In this document: one piece after another, positions 18,537 through 26,554 of the stretch
Position numbering within the stretch: the first letter of the stretch is position 1
Layout of the letters: every line of letters begins with the position of its first letter
Source: Winogradskyella sp. PG-2
GTDB lineage: Bacteria > Bacteroidota > Bacteroidia > Flavobacteriales > Flavobacteriaceae
Length of the DNA stretch: 64,000 bases
Assembly (NCBI RefSeq): GCF_000828715.1
Contig: NZ_AP014583.1
Coordinates: 3,160,001-3,224,000, forward strand
Direction of reading: 5' to 3'
The notes under the pieces: generated by a model
Databases searched by the model: none
The model's input: only the letters and a program-made list of their open reading frames with translations
What the model was told of the DNA's origin: nothing
Program-made: the position numbers and the translations under genes

Positions 18537-19150
18537 AAATTGTAGATATAGATACTTGGAATCGTAAAGAGCTCTACAATCATTTTATACGGCTTAAGGA
18601 TCCTTATTTCGGTGTAGTTATTCCATTTGATGTAACTAAAGCTTATGATTATGCTAAGGGACAGAAGATTAGTTTTTTTGCTCAGTATTTGCATAGTTGT
18701 ATGAAAGCAGTTAATGAAGTTGATAATTTTCGTTACCGAATAATTGATAATAAAGTTGTTGATTATGATGTAATACATGCGTCGGCTACTATTATGAGAG
18801 AAGATAAAACTTTTGGGTTTTCATTTATAAATTATGATGAAGATTTGGATGTATTTATAAATAATTTGAAAAAAGAAAAAATTAGAATTCAAAATTCGTA
18901 TGACTTATATCCACCAGTTAACAGTCAAGATTGTATTCATTGTTCTGCTTTACCTTGGTTTAAGTTTTCTGGTCATAAAGAACCAGTATCAGGAATTATG
19001 GATTCTGTACCAAAAATTGCATTTTCAAAAGCAGAAAAAAGTAATGGAAAACTAATGATGAATGTTTCTATTAATGTTAATCATGCCTTAGTTGATGGTT
19101 ATCATGTTGGACTTTTTGAAGAAAAGTTTCAATTTAATTTAAATACTTAG
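18533..19150 (+). CDS. Chloramphenicol acetyltransferase-like acyltransferase
   Basis: 205 residues of the CAT family, trimeric acyltransferases using acetyl-CoA. The catalytic motif appears as VNHALVDGYH near residue 187: the catalytic His and the Asp four residues later are kept, while the preceding His of classical HHxxxDG is Asn. The N-terminus DIDTWNRKELYNHF matches the CAT opening. Chromosomal CAT-like proteins in flavobacteria need not act on chloramphenicol, and the position inside a Kdo cluster suggests an envelope or metabolic acyl acceptor. Last of three overlapping genes (kdsB-HAD-CAT). Confidence 0.82.
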   Translation: MKIVDIDTWNRKELYNHFIRLKDPYFGVVIPFDVTKAYDYAKGQKISFFAQYLHSCMKAVNEVDNFRYRIIDNKVVDYDVIHASATIMREDKTFGFSFINYDEDLDVFINNLKKEKIRIQNSYDLYPPVNSQDCIHCSALPWFKFSGHKEPVSGIMDSVPKIAFSKAEKSNGKLMMNVSINVNHALVDGYHVGLFEEKFQFNLNT

Positions 19151-19194
19151 TTAATACGAAGTTTGTTTTTATTTTTGTTAAAGATTTAGAGTAA

Positions 19195-20277
19195 ATGATA
19201 TATAAGAATTATCCAATGGTGTCTAGAGTTGTTTTTGGACGTGGAAGTTTTAATCAGCTAGATGAAATTCTCTCACCAAAGCGCAATGGACGTAATGCAC
19301 CATTTATATTTTATGTTGACGATGTGTTTAAAGGCAACCACTGGTTGACCTCTAGAATTACTTTGTCTTACAAGGATAAAATCATTTATATACCTACAAA
19401 GGAAGAGCCGAAAACCTCTCAAATAGATCAGCTGGTAGAAGATATTATACTTGAGTATAGTGAATTGCCATCTGGTATTATTGGTATTGGAGGAGGTATT
19501 GTTATGGATATTGCAAAAGCGGTATCATTGATGCTTACCAATAAAGGAGAGTCAAAAGATTATCAAGGTTGGGATTTGATTAAATATCCTGCCATTTATC
19601 ATGTTGGTATTCCAACAATTTCTGGTACAGGCGCAGAAGTATCTCGTACTACAATTTTAACTGGTCCAGAAAGAAAACTTGGTATTAATAGTGATTACAC
19701 GCCTTTTGATCAAGTGATTTTAGACCCAGAATTAGCTAAAGATGTACCTAAAGATCAATGGTTTTATACAGGTATGGATTGTTTTGTGCATTGTGTAGAG
19801 TCACTTAACGGAACTTATTTAAACGCTTTTAGTGAGAGTTATGGTCAAAAAGCTTTCGAATTATGTCAAGAGATATTTTTAGATGAAACTTTAAGTAAGA
19901 AAGACGCAGAAGATAAGCTAATGATGGCATCATGGCATGGAGGAATGAGTATTGCTTATTCTCAAGTTGGGATTGCGCATGCTATGAGTTACGGTTTAGG
20001 TTATTTACTTGGTGTAAAACATGGTATAGGAAACTGTATCGTATTTGATCATTTAGAAGAATATTATCCAGAAGGTGTTAAGTTGTTCAAGGATATGAAG
20101 GCTAAACATAATATTCAATTACCACAAGGTATCTGTGCAGACTTAGAAGATTATCAATTTGACACAATGATCGATGTTGCTTTAAGCTTAGAGCCACTTT
20201 GGGAAAATGCAATTGGTAAAAACTGGAAAGCAATAATCACACGCCAGAAGTTGTTAGAGCTATACAAAAAGATGTAG
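19195..20277 (+). CDS. kdnB: Iron-containing alcohol dehydrogenase, KdnB-like Kdo 8-oxidase
   Basis: 360 residues of the group III metal-dependent alcohol dehydrogenase family. The NAD-binding GIGGGIVMDIAKA loop is near residue 99. Metal ligands are in TGMDCFVHCVES, GIAHAMSYGLG and KHGIGNC. The pattern DYQGWDLIKYPA and GTGAEVSRTTIL, and the overall length, fit KdnB of Shewanella, which oxidises Kdo at C8 so that the aminotransferase KdnA can make 8-amino-3,8-dideoxy-Kdo. Its position close to kdsB supports that role. No KdnA-like aminotransferase lies in this window. The family is certain; the substrate is inferred. Confidence 0.8.
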   Translation: MIYKNYPMVSRVVFGRGSFNQLDEILSPKRNGRNAPFIFYVDDVFKGNHWLTSRITLSYKDKIIYIPTKEEPKTSQIDQLVEDIILEYSELPSGIIGIGGGIVMDIAKAVSLMLTNKGESKDYQGWDLIKYPAIYHVGIPTISGTGAEVSRTTILTGPERKLGINSDYTPFDQVILDPELAKDVPKDQWFYTGMDCFVHCVESLNGTYLNAFSESYGQKAFELCQEIFLDETLSKKDAEDKLMMASWHGGMSIAYSQVGIAHAMSYGLGYLLGVKHGIGNCIVFDHLEEYYPEGVKLFKDMKAKHNIQLPQGICADLEDYQFDTMIDVALSLEPLWENAIGKNWKAIITRQKLLELYKKM

Positions 20278-20278
20278 C

Positions 20279-20827
20279 ATGCGTTGGTTAGCAAAATTCA
20301 TTTATTTTAAATTAATGGGCTGGAAAGTTGTTGGAAACACTAACTTTTCAAAAGATACTGTGAAAAAAGCAGTTATTATTGCCTTACCTCACACAAGCTG
20401 GCATGACTTCTACATTGGTATTCTCTTAAGAAAAGTCACTAGAGTTAAAACAAATTTTGTTGGTAAGAAAGAACTCTTTACCTGGCCTTTTGGCTATTAT
20501 TTTAGAGCTGTAGGAGGAAAAGCATTAGATAGAACGTCTGGTCAGAATAAAGTTGAAGCTATAGCTAAATTGTTTGATGAAGAAGAAGAATTTAGACTGG
20601 CATTAGCACCGGAAGGCACGAGAAAAAAAGTCGAAAACTGGAAAACGGGATTTTATTATATAGCTAAAGCAGCAAAAGTTCCAATTATAATGTTTACTCT
20701 CGATTTTAAAAATAAACAAAACAGGGTTTCAAATCCGTTTTATCCTACTGATGATATTGAAGCAGATTTTAAGTTTATGAAGGCGTTTTACAAAGGAGTA
20801 GAAGGAAAGGTAAAAGCCAATAGTTGA
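20279..20827 (+). CDS. PlsC-like acyltransferase
   Basis: 182 residues of the 1-acyl-glycerol-3-phosphate acyltransferase superfamily. The acyl-acceptor site is ALPHTSWHDFY (HTSWHD in place of HxxxxD, near residues 40-46) and the second motif is APEGTRKK near residue 112. No transmembrane segment is obvious apart from a hydrophobic N-terminus. It follows kdnB after one base, so it is cotranscribed. This small clade is distinct from housekeeping PlsC and may acylate another membrane lipid or a lipopolysaccharide precursor. Confidence 0.82.
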   Translation: MRWLAKFIYFKLMGWKVVGNTNFSKDTVKKAVIIALPHTSWHDFYIGILLRKVTRVKTNFVGKKELFTWPFGYYFRAVGGKALDRTSGQNKVEAIAKLFDEEEEFRLALAPEGTRKKVENWKTGFYYIAKAAKVPIIMFTLDFKNKQNRVSNPFYPTDDIEADFKFMKAFYKGVEGKVKANS

Positions 20828-21241
20828 TTATTTTCTATCTTTAAGCTCGTACATAAATTTTAGACCACTCCAATCTTCATCTATTGCAGCGACCTTAATA
20901 TCTACTAATCCAGTTTCTAAAACAATAGCGCGTACTATTTCTCTATTAATATCGGTTTCAATTTTAGATTTTCCTTTAGGCGAACTCAACCAAAGTATAC
21001 CTTTTTGTTTTAAGCCAGCTTTTAAACTTGTAACTGTTTTGGTTAATTCTTTATTTTTAGTAAAAAATCCGTGTATAAAATCTAATTCATCTGCTTTTAT
21101 GGATGTTAGGTAATGTATATTATCAGATTGTTCATCGAATAAATCGTGATAATAATCTGGTGCATTAAAAAGATAGATTTTAAAATCTGCTTTTAGACCT
21201 AATTTTTTTGCTAATGGTATCTTAGAATAACCTGAACTCAT
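20828..21241 (-). CDS. DUF3052-like protein
   Basis: 137 residues. The N-terminus SSGYSKIPLAKKLGLK and the late segment ILWLSSPKGKSKIETDIN with GLVDIKVAAIDEDWSGLKF match small cytosolic proteins labelled DUF3052 in several phyla. They resemble a Rossmann-like half-domain; no enzymatic function is established. Convergent with the acyltransferase gene, their stops being adjacent. Confidence 0.65.
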   Translation of the reverse strand: MSSGYSKIPLAKKLGLKADFKIYLFNAPDYYHDLFDEQSDNIHYLTSIKADELDFIHGFFTKNKELTKTVTSLKAGLKQKGILWLSSPKGKSKIETDINREIVRAIVLETGLVDIKVAAIDEDWSGLKFMYELKDRK

Positions 21242-21355
21242 TTCATTTTTTTAACTTTATGTAGCATTAATTTTGGCATAGGATTTGCAATAAATATTAT
21301 GCAATGAAACATAAAGTAAACTTTTAAGTCCCTAAAAAGAAACATTGCTATTAAA

Positions 21356-21393
21356 AAAAGCCATCTATCGTTAAGAAGATGGCTTTTTTTCTT
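21356..21393 (-). terminator. Terminator of the SnoaL-like gene
   Basis: On the minus strand the stem AGCCATCT / AGATGGCT is followed by seven T. The 5' arm overlaps the last codons and stop of the 21371-21847 gene; the opposite strand also has a T-run, so it could work for both directions. Confidence 0.75.
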
Positions 21394-21847
21394 CTATAAA
21401 TTTACTAAGAAGGTAATTTGTTTGTTTCTGTAATTTCTTCTTAAAGAAACCCATACCACCAAATAAAAACCCTTTTATTCCCATTGCCTGACTAGACCAT
21501 TTATGCAGATTAAAACGATCGATATGTTTTATTATAAGACCGTCTTTAAATTCAAACTTTGCATCAATTTTATTATGCACTTTTCTACCCGTTTTGCTGA
21601 ACATATAAAAAGCTTCCCAATGTGGAGAACCATTAGTGTCATTTGTATTTATGTTAGAGCTAATTACTTTGAAATTTTTTCCTTTCTGCGACGCGCAAAG
21701 CATTTGCCACATAGCTTTAGCCTTCTCACCTTTTAAAACGCCAAAAGCAGGATCTTCAAAATGAATATCATCATGATAGCAAGCACACATGGTATCTGCA
21801 TCGAGATTTTCAAAGGCATTATAAAATTTATGAATTAGTTCTTCCAT
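21371..21847 (-). CDS. SnoaL/NTF2-like protein
   Basis: 158 residues, small cone-shaped alpha+beta barrel family. It begins with a helix and the CACYHDDIHFEDPAFGVLKG pattern common to SnoaL-like polyketide cyclase relatives and nuclear transport factor 2-like proteins. Asp and His residues line the likely pocket, but the catalytic activity is unknown. It starts right after the stop of the lipoprotein gene 21849-22301. Confidence 0.75.
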   Translation of the reverse strand: MEELIHKFYNAFENLDADTMCACYHDDIHFEDPAFGVLKGEKAKAMWQMLCASQKGKNFKVISSNINTNDTNGSPHWEAFYMFSKTGRKVHNKIDAKFEFKDGLIIKHIDRFNLHKWSSQAMGIKGFLFGGMGFFKKKLQKQTNYLLSKFIEEKKPSS

Positions 21848-21848
21848 G

Positions 21849-22301
21849 TTATTCTATCGTAATTATATTTCTAAAACCTATATCAGTTCGCTCATCAAAT
21901 TCGAAATCAAAATAACCTGCATCACCTTTTTTTCCTGAGATTAAAGTTCTTGCTCTTCCGATTTCGAGCTTATTTTTATTAAAGGCTTTTACCATAACGT
22001 TATTGTTAAAGTTCTTATTAAAAATAATATATAAAGTTAATTTATTATTATTTACAATTGGTTGACTTTCTATATTATAAGTACTAGTTTTTAAACCTTT
22101 ACTTTTAAGATTTTTTGATAAAAAAATTTCACATTCTAAGGTTTTATCGACACCTTCTGTAACCCCTTCTATAAATTCTGTAGCTGTTTCACCTACAACT
22201 TCACCACCTTTGTTAATTCCTTCTTTGGTTTTGTTTGCAATTCTATTGCACGATAAAAAAGTTAGACTTAAAATAAATAAAATTACGATGTTAAGTTTCA
22301 T
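21849..22301 (-). CDS. Predicted lipoprotein of unknown function
   Basis: 150 residues with a lipobox (LTFLSC, Cys near residue 18). A Gly/Glu/Thr-rich helix follows (NKTKEGINKGGEVVGETATEF), which resembles entericidin-like or amphipathic segments, and then a beta-rich domain. No known family recognised. One base separates its stop from the start of the SnoaL-like gene, so the pair is cotranscribed. Confidence 0.65.
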   Translation of the reverse strand: MKLNIVILFILSLTFLSCNRIANKTKEGINKGGEVVGETATEFIEGVTEGVDKTLECEIFLSKNLKSKGLKTSTYNIESQPIVNNNKLTLYIIFNKNFNNNVMVKAFNKNKLEIGRARTLISGKKGDAGYFDFEFDERTDIGFRNIITIE

Positions 22302-22370
22302 TTTTAAGCTACTGAATAATTAATGTTCTATAAAAATAAGCTATTAATTTATAATATAAGGTGGATCGTT

Positions 22371-23258
22371 TTAGTACCTGAGTTCTATTTGCTCTTGGTT
22401 TACTTTTTGATCTAATGACTTTAAAAAGTTTATAATTTCCATACTATAGCTTTTATCTGAAAAACCATGCATGCCATGATTTCCATTGTTAAACGTAACT
22501 AAGTAATAAGGTTTATCTAATTGTTTTAAATGATTTACAATAGCTTTAGAGCCATATAATTCTAAATAGCCATCTTCATTTTTGTTGCAATTATGATGAG
22601 ATCCATAATTATAAGGCACTAATTGATCGTTTTCACCATGAAATAACTGAGTAGGAATTGCGGACTGACTTGTGATATTGTCCAAAGAGGTTAAGGCACC
22701 AGCTCTGCTAATTAGACCAGCAAATTTAAACTCCTTAGGAATTATAGTATCCCTATAAGTATACATTAAATTTAAAATAGCTTCAGCACCAGCGCTTTCT
22801 CCGGCAATAACGATTTTGTCTTTGTTAATTTTAAATGTAGCAGTGTTTTCTAACACATAATTTAAAGCATGGCTTATATCTTCTGAGGCCTCATTAAATG
22901 TTTTTATTTTATCATTTGCACTGGTATTACAGTTAAAGTCTTTGTTGGCACGTGTTAATCTGTAAGATACCGCAATTTTAGCATAACCATTTTCGGCAAG
23001 CTTATGCGCAAGACTAACGATGACCTTCTCATCTCTTTGTCCATTAGCAAAACCACCACCATGTACATAAATAAGAAGTGGTAAGTTATCCTTGTTTTCT
23101 TTTGGCTTATAATAATCTAACTCTAGCGTTTCTGAATTTAAACTTCTGTAGGTATGCGTAGATTTTTCTACAACAGTATTATGCTTTCGTTTGTTTTCAC
23201 AATTGAGAAAGAAAAGACTGCATAATAGCATAATATTTTTAAAAACTCTTTTAAGCAT
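22371..23258 (-). CDS. Alpha/beta hydrolase, esterase lipoprotein
   Basis: 295 residues of the hormone-sensitive lipase/carboxylesterase type. A lipoprotein-like signal ends in FFLNC near residue 20. The oxyanion-hole motif is YVHGGGFANGQ near residue 66 and the nucleophile elbow is IAGESAGAE near 152. The catalytic Asp is likely in FHGENDQLVP and the His in NNGNHGMHGF. It probably cleaves ester or acetyl groups in the periplasm. It follows the membrane acyltransferase gene by one base; an acyl-adding enzyme next to an acyl-removing one is notable. Confidence 0.82.
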   Translation of the reverse strand: MLKRVFKNIMLLCSLFFLNCENKRKHNTVVEKSTHTYRSLNSETLELDYYKPKENKDNLPLLIYVHGGGFANGQRDEKVIVSLAHKLAENGYAKIAVSYRLTRANKDFNCNTSANDKIKTFNEASEDISHALNYVLENTATFKINKDKIVIAGESAGAEAILNLMYTYRDTIIPKEFKFAGLISRAGALTSLDNITSQSAIPTQLFHGENDQLVPYNYGSHHNCNKNEDGYLELYGSKAIVNHLKQLDKPYYLVTFNNGNHGMHGFSDKSYSMEIINFLKSLDQKVNQEQIELRY

Positions 23259-23259
23259 A

Positions 23260-24354
23260 TTACACTCTCTTTTTAATTTTATCGTAGAATTTCCTTAAAT
23301 GAAGATAAATGAAAGCATTGGTTTTAGCATAGTGAAATGATATAAAGCAAACAATAGTTAAAAATAGTAGTGCCCCAAATATAGCTTGCCATGGCAATAA
23401 TGTTTTACCAATGAGTTTTTGTAAGCCAATACCTGTGAAACTTCCATAGATGATAATAAAATGAATCACATAAATAGAAAGCGTCTTTTGCCCAATCTTT
23501 AAAATTAAAGGTTGTTTTATAAATTTTTCTGCAAGATAAAACAGTGAAAATATAATAAGAACATCTCCAAGTCTTGTAAATAAATAATTATAATTAGCAG
23601 ACGCTTTTAATAGTTCAACATCAAATATATTATAGAGTTTTATGAGTAACCAAGACGACTTATAAATTAAGGATAAACCAATAATAAAAAAAGCTGAAAC
23701 TATAGAAGTTTTAAAATGCTTACCCTGTAAATACCGATAAAAAATAGTTGCAAAAAAGCTACCAAAAGCCATATAGCCAAACCAAGGAAAAATGGTAAAT
23801 ACAGATCCATTACTTTTAGTCATATAATTAGAAAAAAACAATGGGATTCCTTCTAGTTCTAAAAACCGATACAAAGGTTCAGTTAGAAAAATACAGGTGC
23901 CTGCCAATAGCATTACTATAGAGAATAGTAGTGTTTTCCTCAAAACCAATTTATAAATAACAACAATGGTTATTAAAGACAAACCAATACATTGTAAGAC
24001 ATCTATAACTAAGAAATAACTATTAAATCGTCCTACTAGCCACTCAAAAATAGGTGCACGTAAAAGATAACCAATACCTATTAGCATAAGACCACGTATT
24101 AACCCTTTACGCATGCGTTTCTCTAAAGTTCCATTATGTTTAGCTCTAATCATTAAATAAGAGAATATTAAACCAGATATTGTAAAAAAAGTAGGTGCGG
24201 TAATACCTCTAAAATATTCCCAAGTTTTAAAAATGGTATTGCTTTGGTCTCTAAAAGAGACATCGAGTAAAGAATCTATAAAATGCCCTTGCAACATCAT
24301 TAAAATGGCAAATGCCCTTACTGCATCAATAAAATAAAGACGATTTGTACTCAA
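23260..24354 (-). CDS. Membrane acyltransferase, HGSNAT/DUF1624-like
   Basis: 364 residues with about ten transmembrane helices. The N-terminus RLYFIDAVRAFAILMMLQGH, with His at the end of the first helix, and the loop FRGITAPTFFTISGLIF match the heparan-alpha-glucosaminide N-acetyltransferase-like (DUF1624) family, membrane acyltransferases for sugars. The start is TTG at 24354; no ATG lies in the right place. Operon with the downstream esterase. Substrate unknown; surface glycan acylation is a reasonable guess. Confidence 0.78.
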   Translation of the reverse strand: MSTNRLYFIDAVRAFAILMMLQGHFIDSLLDVSFRDQSNTIFKTWEYFRGITAPTFFTISGLIFSYLMIRAKHNGTLEKRMRKGLIRGLMLIGIGYLLRAPIFEWLVGRFNSYFLVIDVLQCIGLSLITIVVIYKLVLRKTLLFSIVMLLAGTCIFLTEPLYRFLELEGIPLFFSNYMTKSNGSVFTIFPWFGYMAFGSFFATIFYRYLQGKHFKTSIVSAFFIIGLSLIYKSSWLLIKLYNIFDVELLKASANYNYLFTRLGDVLIIFSLFYLAEKFIKQPLILKIGQKTLSIYVIHFIIIYGSFTGIGLQKLIGKTLLPWQAIFGALLFLTIVCFISFHYAKTNAFIYLHLRKFYDKIKKRV

Positions 24355-24403
24355 TTGGTGATTGGTTTATGTACAAAGGTAATATTTATATTTGCTCAAT
24401 TAA

Positions 24404-24796
24404 CTATTCACTAACATCTAATGTAAAGGTATAAGTATCAGTCGTAAATGAAGATTCGGATGTAGGGTAAGGCTCTAAGCTTATTAATTCAATATTTATT
24501 CCAAATAACTCTATATTATCTGAGAATGTATTTCAAGGCATAGGTATCTCACCATGAGTATTCAATACAAAATCTTCAGATTGACCATTTTTCTGCATCC
24601 TCATTAATACTTCAGCATTTCCTGACCAAAAACATAAAACATCTGAAGGACATCTATAATCTGCTACATTGAGTAAAGTTATTCTAGTTTTATTTTCTTC
24701 ATAAACAACTATTTCATTGTGTGGGTCATCGATAGAACAATTTAAAAATATGGTTAATAAAATGAGTAAAACATTAACTCTATTTCTTAGATACAT
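24404..24796 (-). pseudogene. Small lipoprotein gene with in-frame TGA
   Basis: The first 87 codons encode a lipoprotein: hydrophobic leader, lipobox-like FLNCS with Cys near residue 20, then ADYRCPSDVLCFWSGNAEV. The RCP...C.W.G.A pattern recurs in short Bacteroidota lipoproteins. A TGA at 24535-24533 stops it after GEIPMP. The same frame then stays open for another 42 codons (NTFSDNIELFGINIEL ... TFTLDVSE) to TAG 24406-24404. The continuation is protein-like and probably belonged to the gene. A nonsense mutation (TGG or CGA/AGA to TGA), a sequence error or readthrough are the options. Confidence 0.6.
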
Positions 24797-24918
24797 AGTT
24801 GATTGATTTATATATTAGATGCTCAAAACCATATTTGGTTGCGTGCGATTCAGGTTTATTTTAAAATAGATAGTTTCTATCGAGTATAATTTTATTTGGT
24901 TTACTACATTTATAACTT

Positions 24919-26313
24919 ATGGGGTTTCTTAACCAACTACTAAAAGATTTTTCTGCCTTAGCTTGGGGATTACCTTTACTCATCCTACTCATTGGTGGTG
25001 GATTATACCTATTGATTCGTTCTCAATTTTTACCGTTTCGGTATTTAGGACATGCGGTTAGTGTACTTAGAGGAAAATATGATGATCCAAATGATCCTGG
25101 TCAGATTTCACATTTCCAAGCCTTAACAACGGCATTATCTGCAACCGTAGGTATGGGAAATATTGCAGGTGTTGCTGTTGCGATATCGATTGGTGGTCCT
25201 GGTGCTGTATTTTGGATGTGGATGAGTGCAGTTATCGGTATGTCTACCAAATTTTTTACATCAACTTTGGCCATATTATATCGTGGAAAGGATAGTGCTG
25301 GTGATCTACAAGGTGGACCAATGTATTTTATAACCGAAGGTTTAGGTAAATCTTGGAATCCTTTAGCTATATTTTTTAGTTTTTGTGGTTTGCTAGGTGC
25401 TTTACCAGTGTTTAATGTCAATCAATTAACCCAAGCTTTAAATGATATATTACTCATACCTAATGGAGTAGAAGTTGGGTTAGTAACAAACCTATACATA
25501 GGATTCATTTTAGTAAGCATCACAGCTTTAGTAATTTTAGGTGGTATAAAACGTATTGGTAGTGTCGCTTCGCGGTTAGTACCAAGTATGGTTGTGTTAT
25601 ACTTTATTCTGGTCATTATTATATTAGTAGCTCACAGTGATGTGTTACTCTATTATTTAAAACTCATTTTTACAGACGCGTTTGCGGCTAATTATTATCC
25701 TGAGGGGGATACTTTTTTAGGCGGTGTAGTTGGTGCTTTAATTTTGCATGGTATTAAGCGAGGTGCGTTTTCTAATGAGGCTGGTATTGGTACAGCGCCA
25801 ATGGCACATGGAGCTGCTAAAACAGATGAGCCTATTAGAGAAGGTTTAGTGGCTATGCTCGGACCAGCAATAGATACATTAATTGTCTGTACACTAACAG
25901 CTTTGGCGATTTTGGTTACTGGTGTTTGGGAAAGTACAGATAATAATGGTGTAAGTCTTACAGCTTCTGCATTTTCTAACGTAATGCCAACTTATGGAAA
26001 ATATGCATTATTAATTTGTATTACTGTGTTTAGTATGAGCTCATTGTTTTCATACTCTTATTATGGAACAAAATGTATGTCCTTCCTTTTTGGTGCGGAC
26101 AAAAAACATTACTACAATTACTTTTATATTTTAAGTATTCTTTTGGGAGCTACCACGAGTCTAAGTATGATGATTAACCTCATAGACGGAGTTTTTGCTT
26201 TAATGGCAATTCCTACTATGATTGCAACGATAATTTTAGCACCAAAGGTAATTTCAGAATTAAAAGCCTATTTGACGAGATTAAAACAGACTATTAATGA
26301 AAGTAACCGATAA
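24919..26313 (+). CDS. Sodium:alanine symporter family protein
   Basis: 464 residues, AGCS family, with ten to eleven predicted transmembrane helices. The conserved segment ALTTALSATVGMGNIAGVAVAI near residue 70 and the signature LQGGPMYFITEGLG near 135 identify it. Members import alanine or glycine with sodium. Its last 17 bases overlap the start of the DUF4212 gene, so the three transporter genes form one operon. Confidence 0.92.
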   Translation: MGFLNQLLKDFSALAWGLPLLILLIGGGLYLLIRSQFLPFRYLGHAVSVLRGKYDDPNDPGQISHFQALTTALSATVGMGNIAGVAVAISIGGPGAVFWMWMSAVIGMSTKFFTSTLAILYRGKDSAGDLQGGPMYFITEGLGKSWNPLAIFFSFCGLLGALPVFNVNQLTQALNDILLIPNGVEVGLVTNLYIGFILVSITALVILGGIKRIGSVASRLVPSMVVLYFILVIIILVAHSDVLLYYLKLIFTDAFAANYYPEGDTFLGGVVGALILHGIKRGAFSNEAGIGTAPMAHGAAKTDEPIREGLVAMLGPAIDTLIVCTLTALAILVTGVWESTDNNGVSLTASAFSNVMPTYGKYALLICITVFSMSSLFSYSYYGTKCMSFLFGADKKHYYNYFYILSILLGATTSLSMMINLIDGVFALMAIPTMIATIILAPKVISELKAYLTRLKQTINESNR

Positions 26314-26554
26314 TGCAAAAGCCTATTGGCGTGACAATATAATATATGTATTAATCTTACTTGTCATATGGTTTGCCGTGTCTTATGGTGCAGGCATTTT
26401 GTTTAAAGACGAGTTAAATGCCATAAAGATTAGAGGCTTTAAACTTGGATTTTGGTTTGCACAGCAAGGCTCGATGTATGTCTTTGTAATACTCATATTT
26501 GTATATGTGAGATTAATGAATAAACTCGATAAAAAATACGGCTATGATGAATAG
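26297..26554 (+). CDS. Sodium/substrate symporter small subunit (DUF4212)
   Basis: 85 residues with two transmembrane helices (about 14-34 and 52-75). It begins with an AYWRDNIIYVL motif and has the conserved KLGFWFAQQGSMYVFVILIFVY pattern of DUF4212, the small partner always encoded next to a VC_2705-type SSS symporter, as here (overlap of 11 bases with the next gene). Confidence 0.88.
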   Translation: MKVTDNAKAYWRDNIIYVLILLVIWFAVSYGAGILFKDELNAIKIRGFKLGFWFAQQGSMYVFVILIFVYVRLMNKLDKKYGYDE

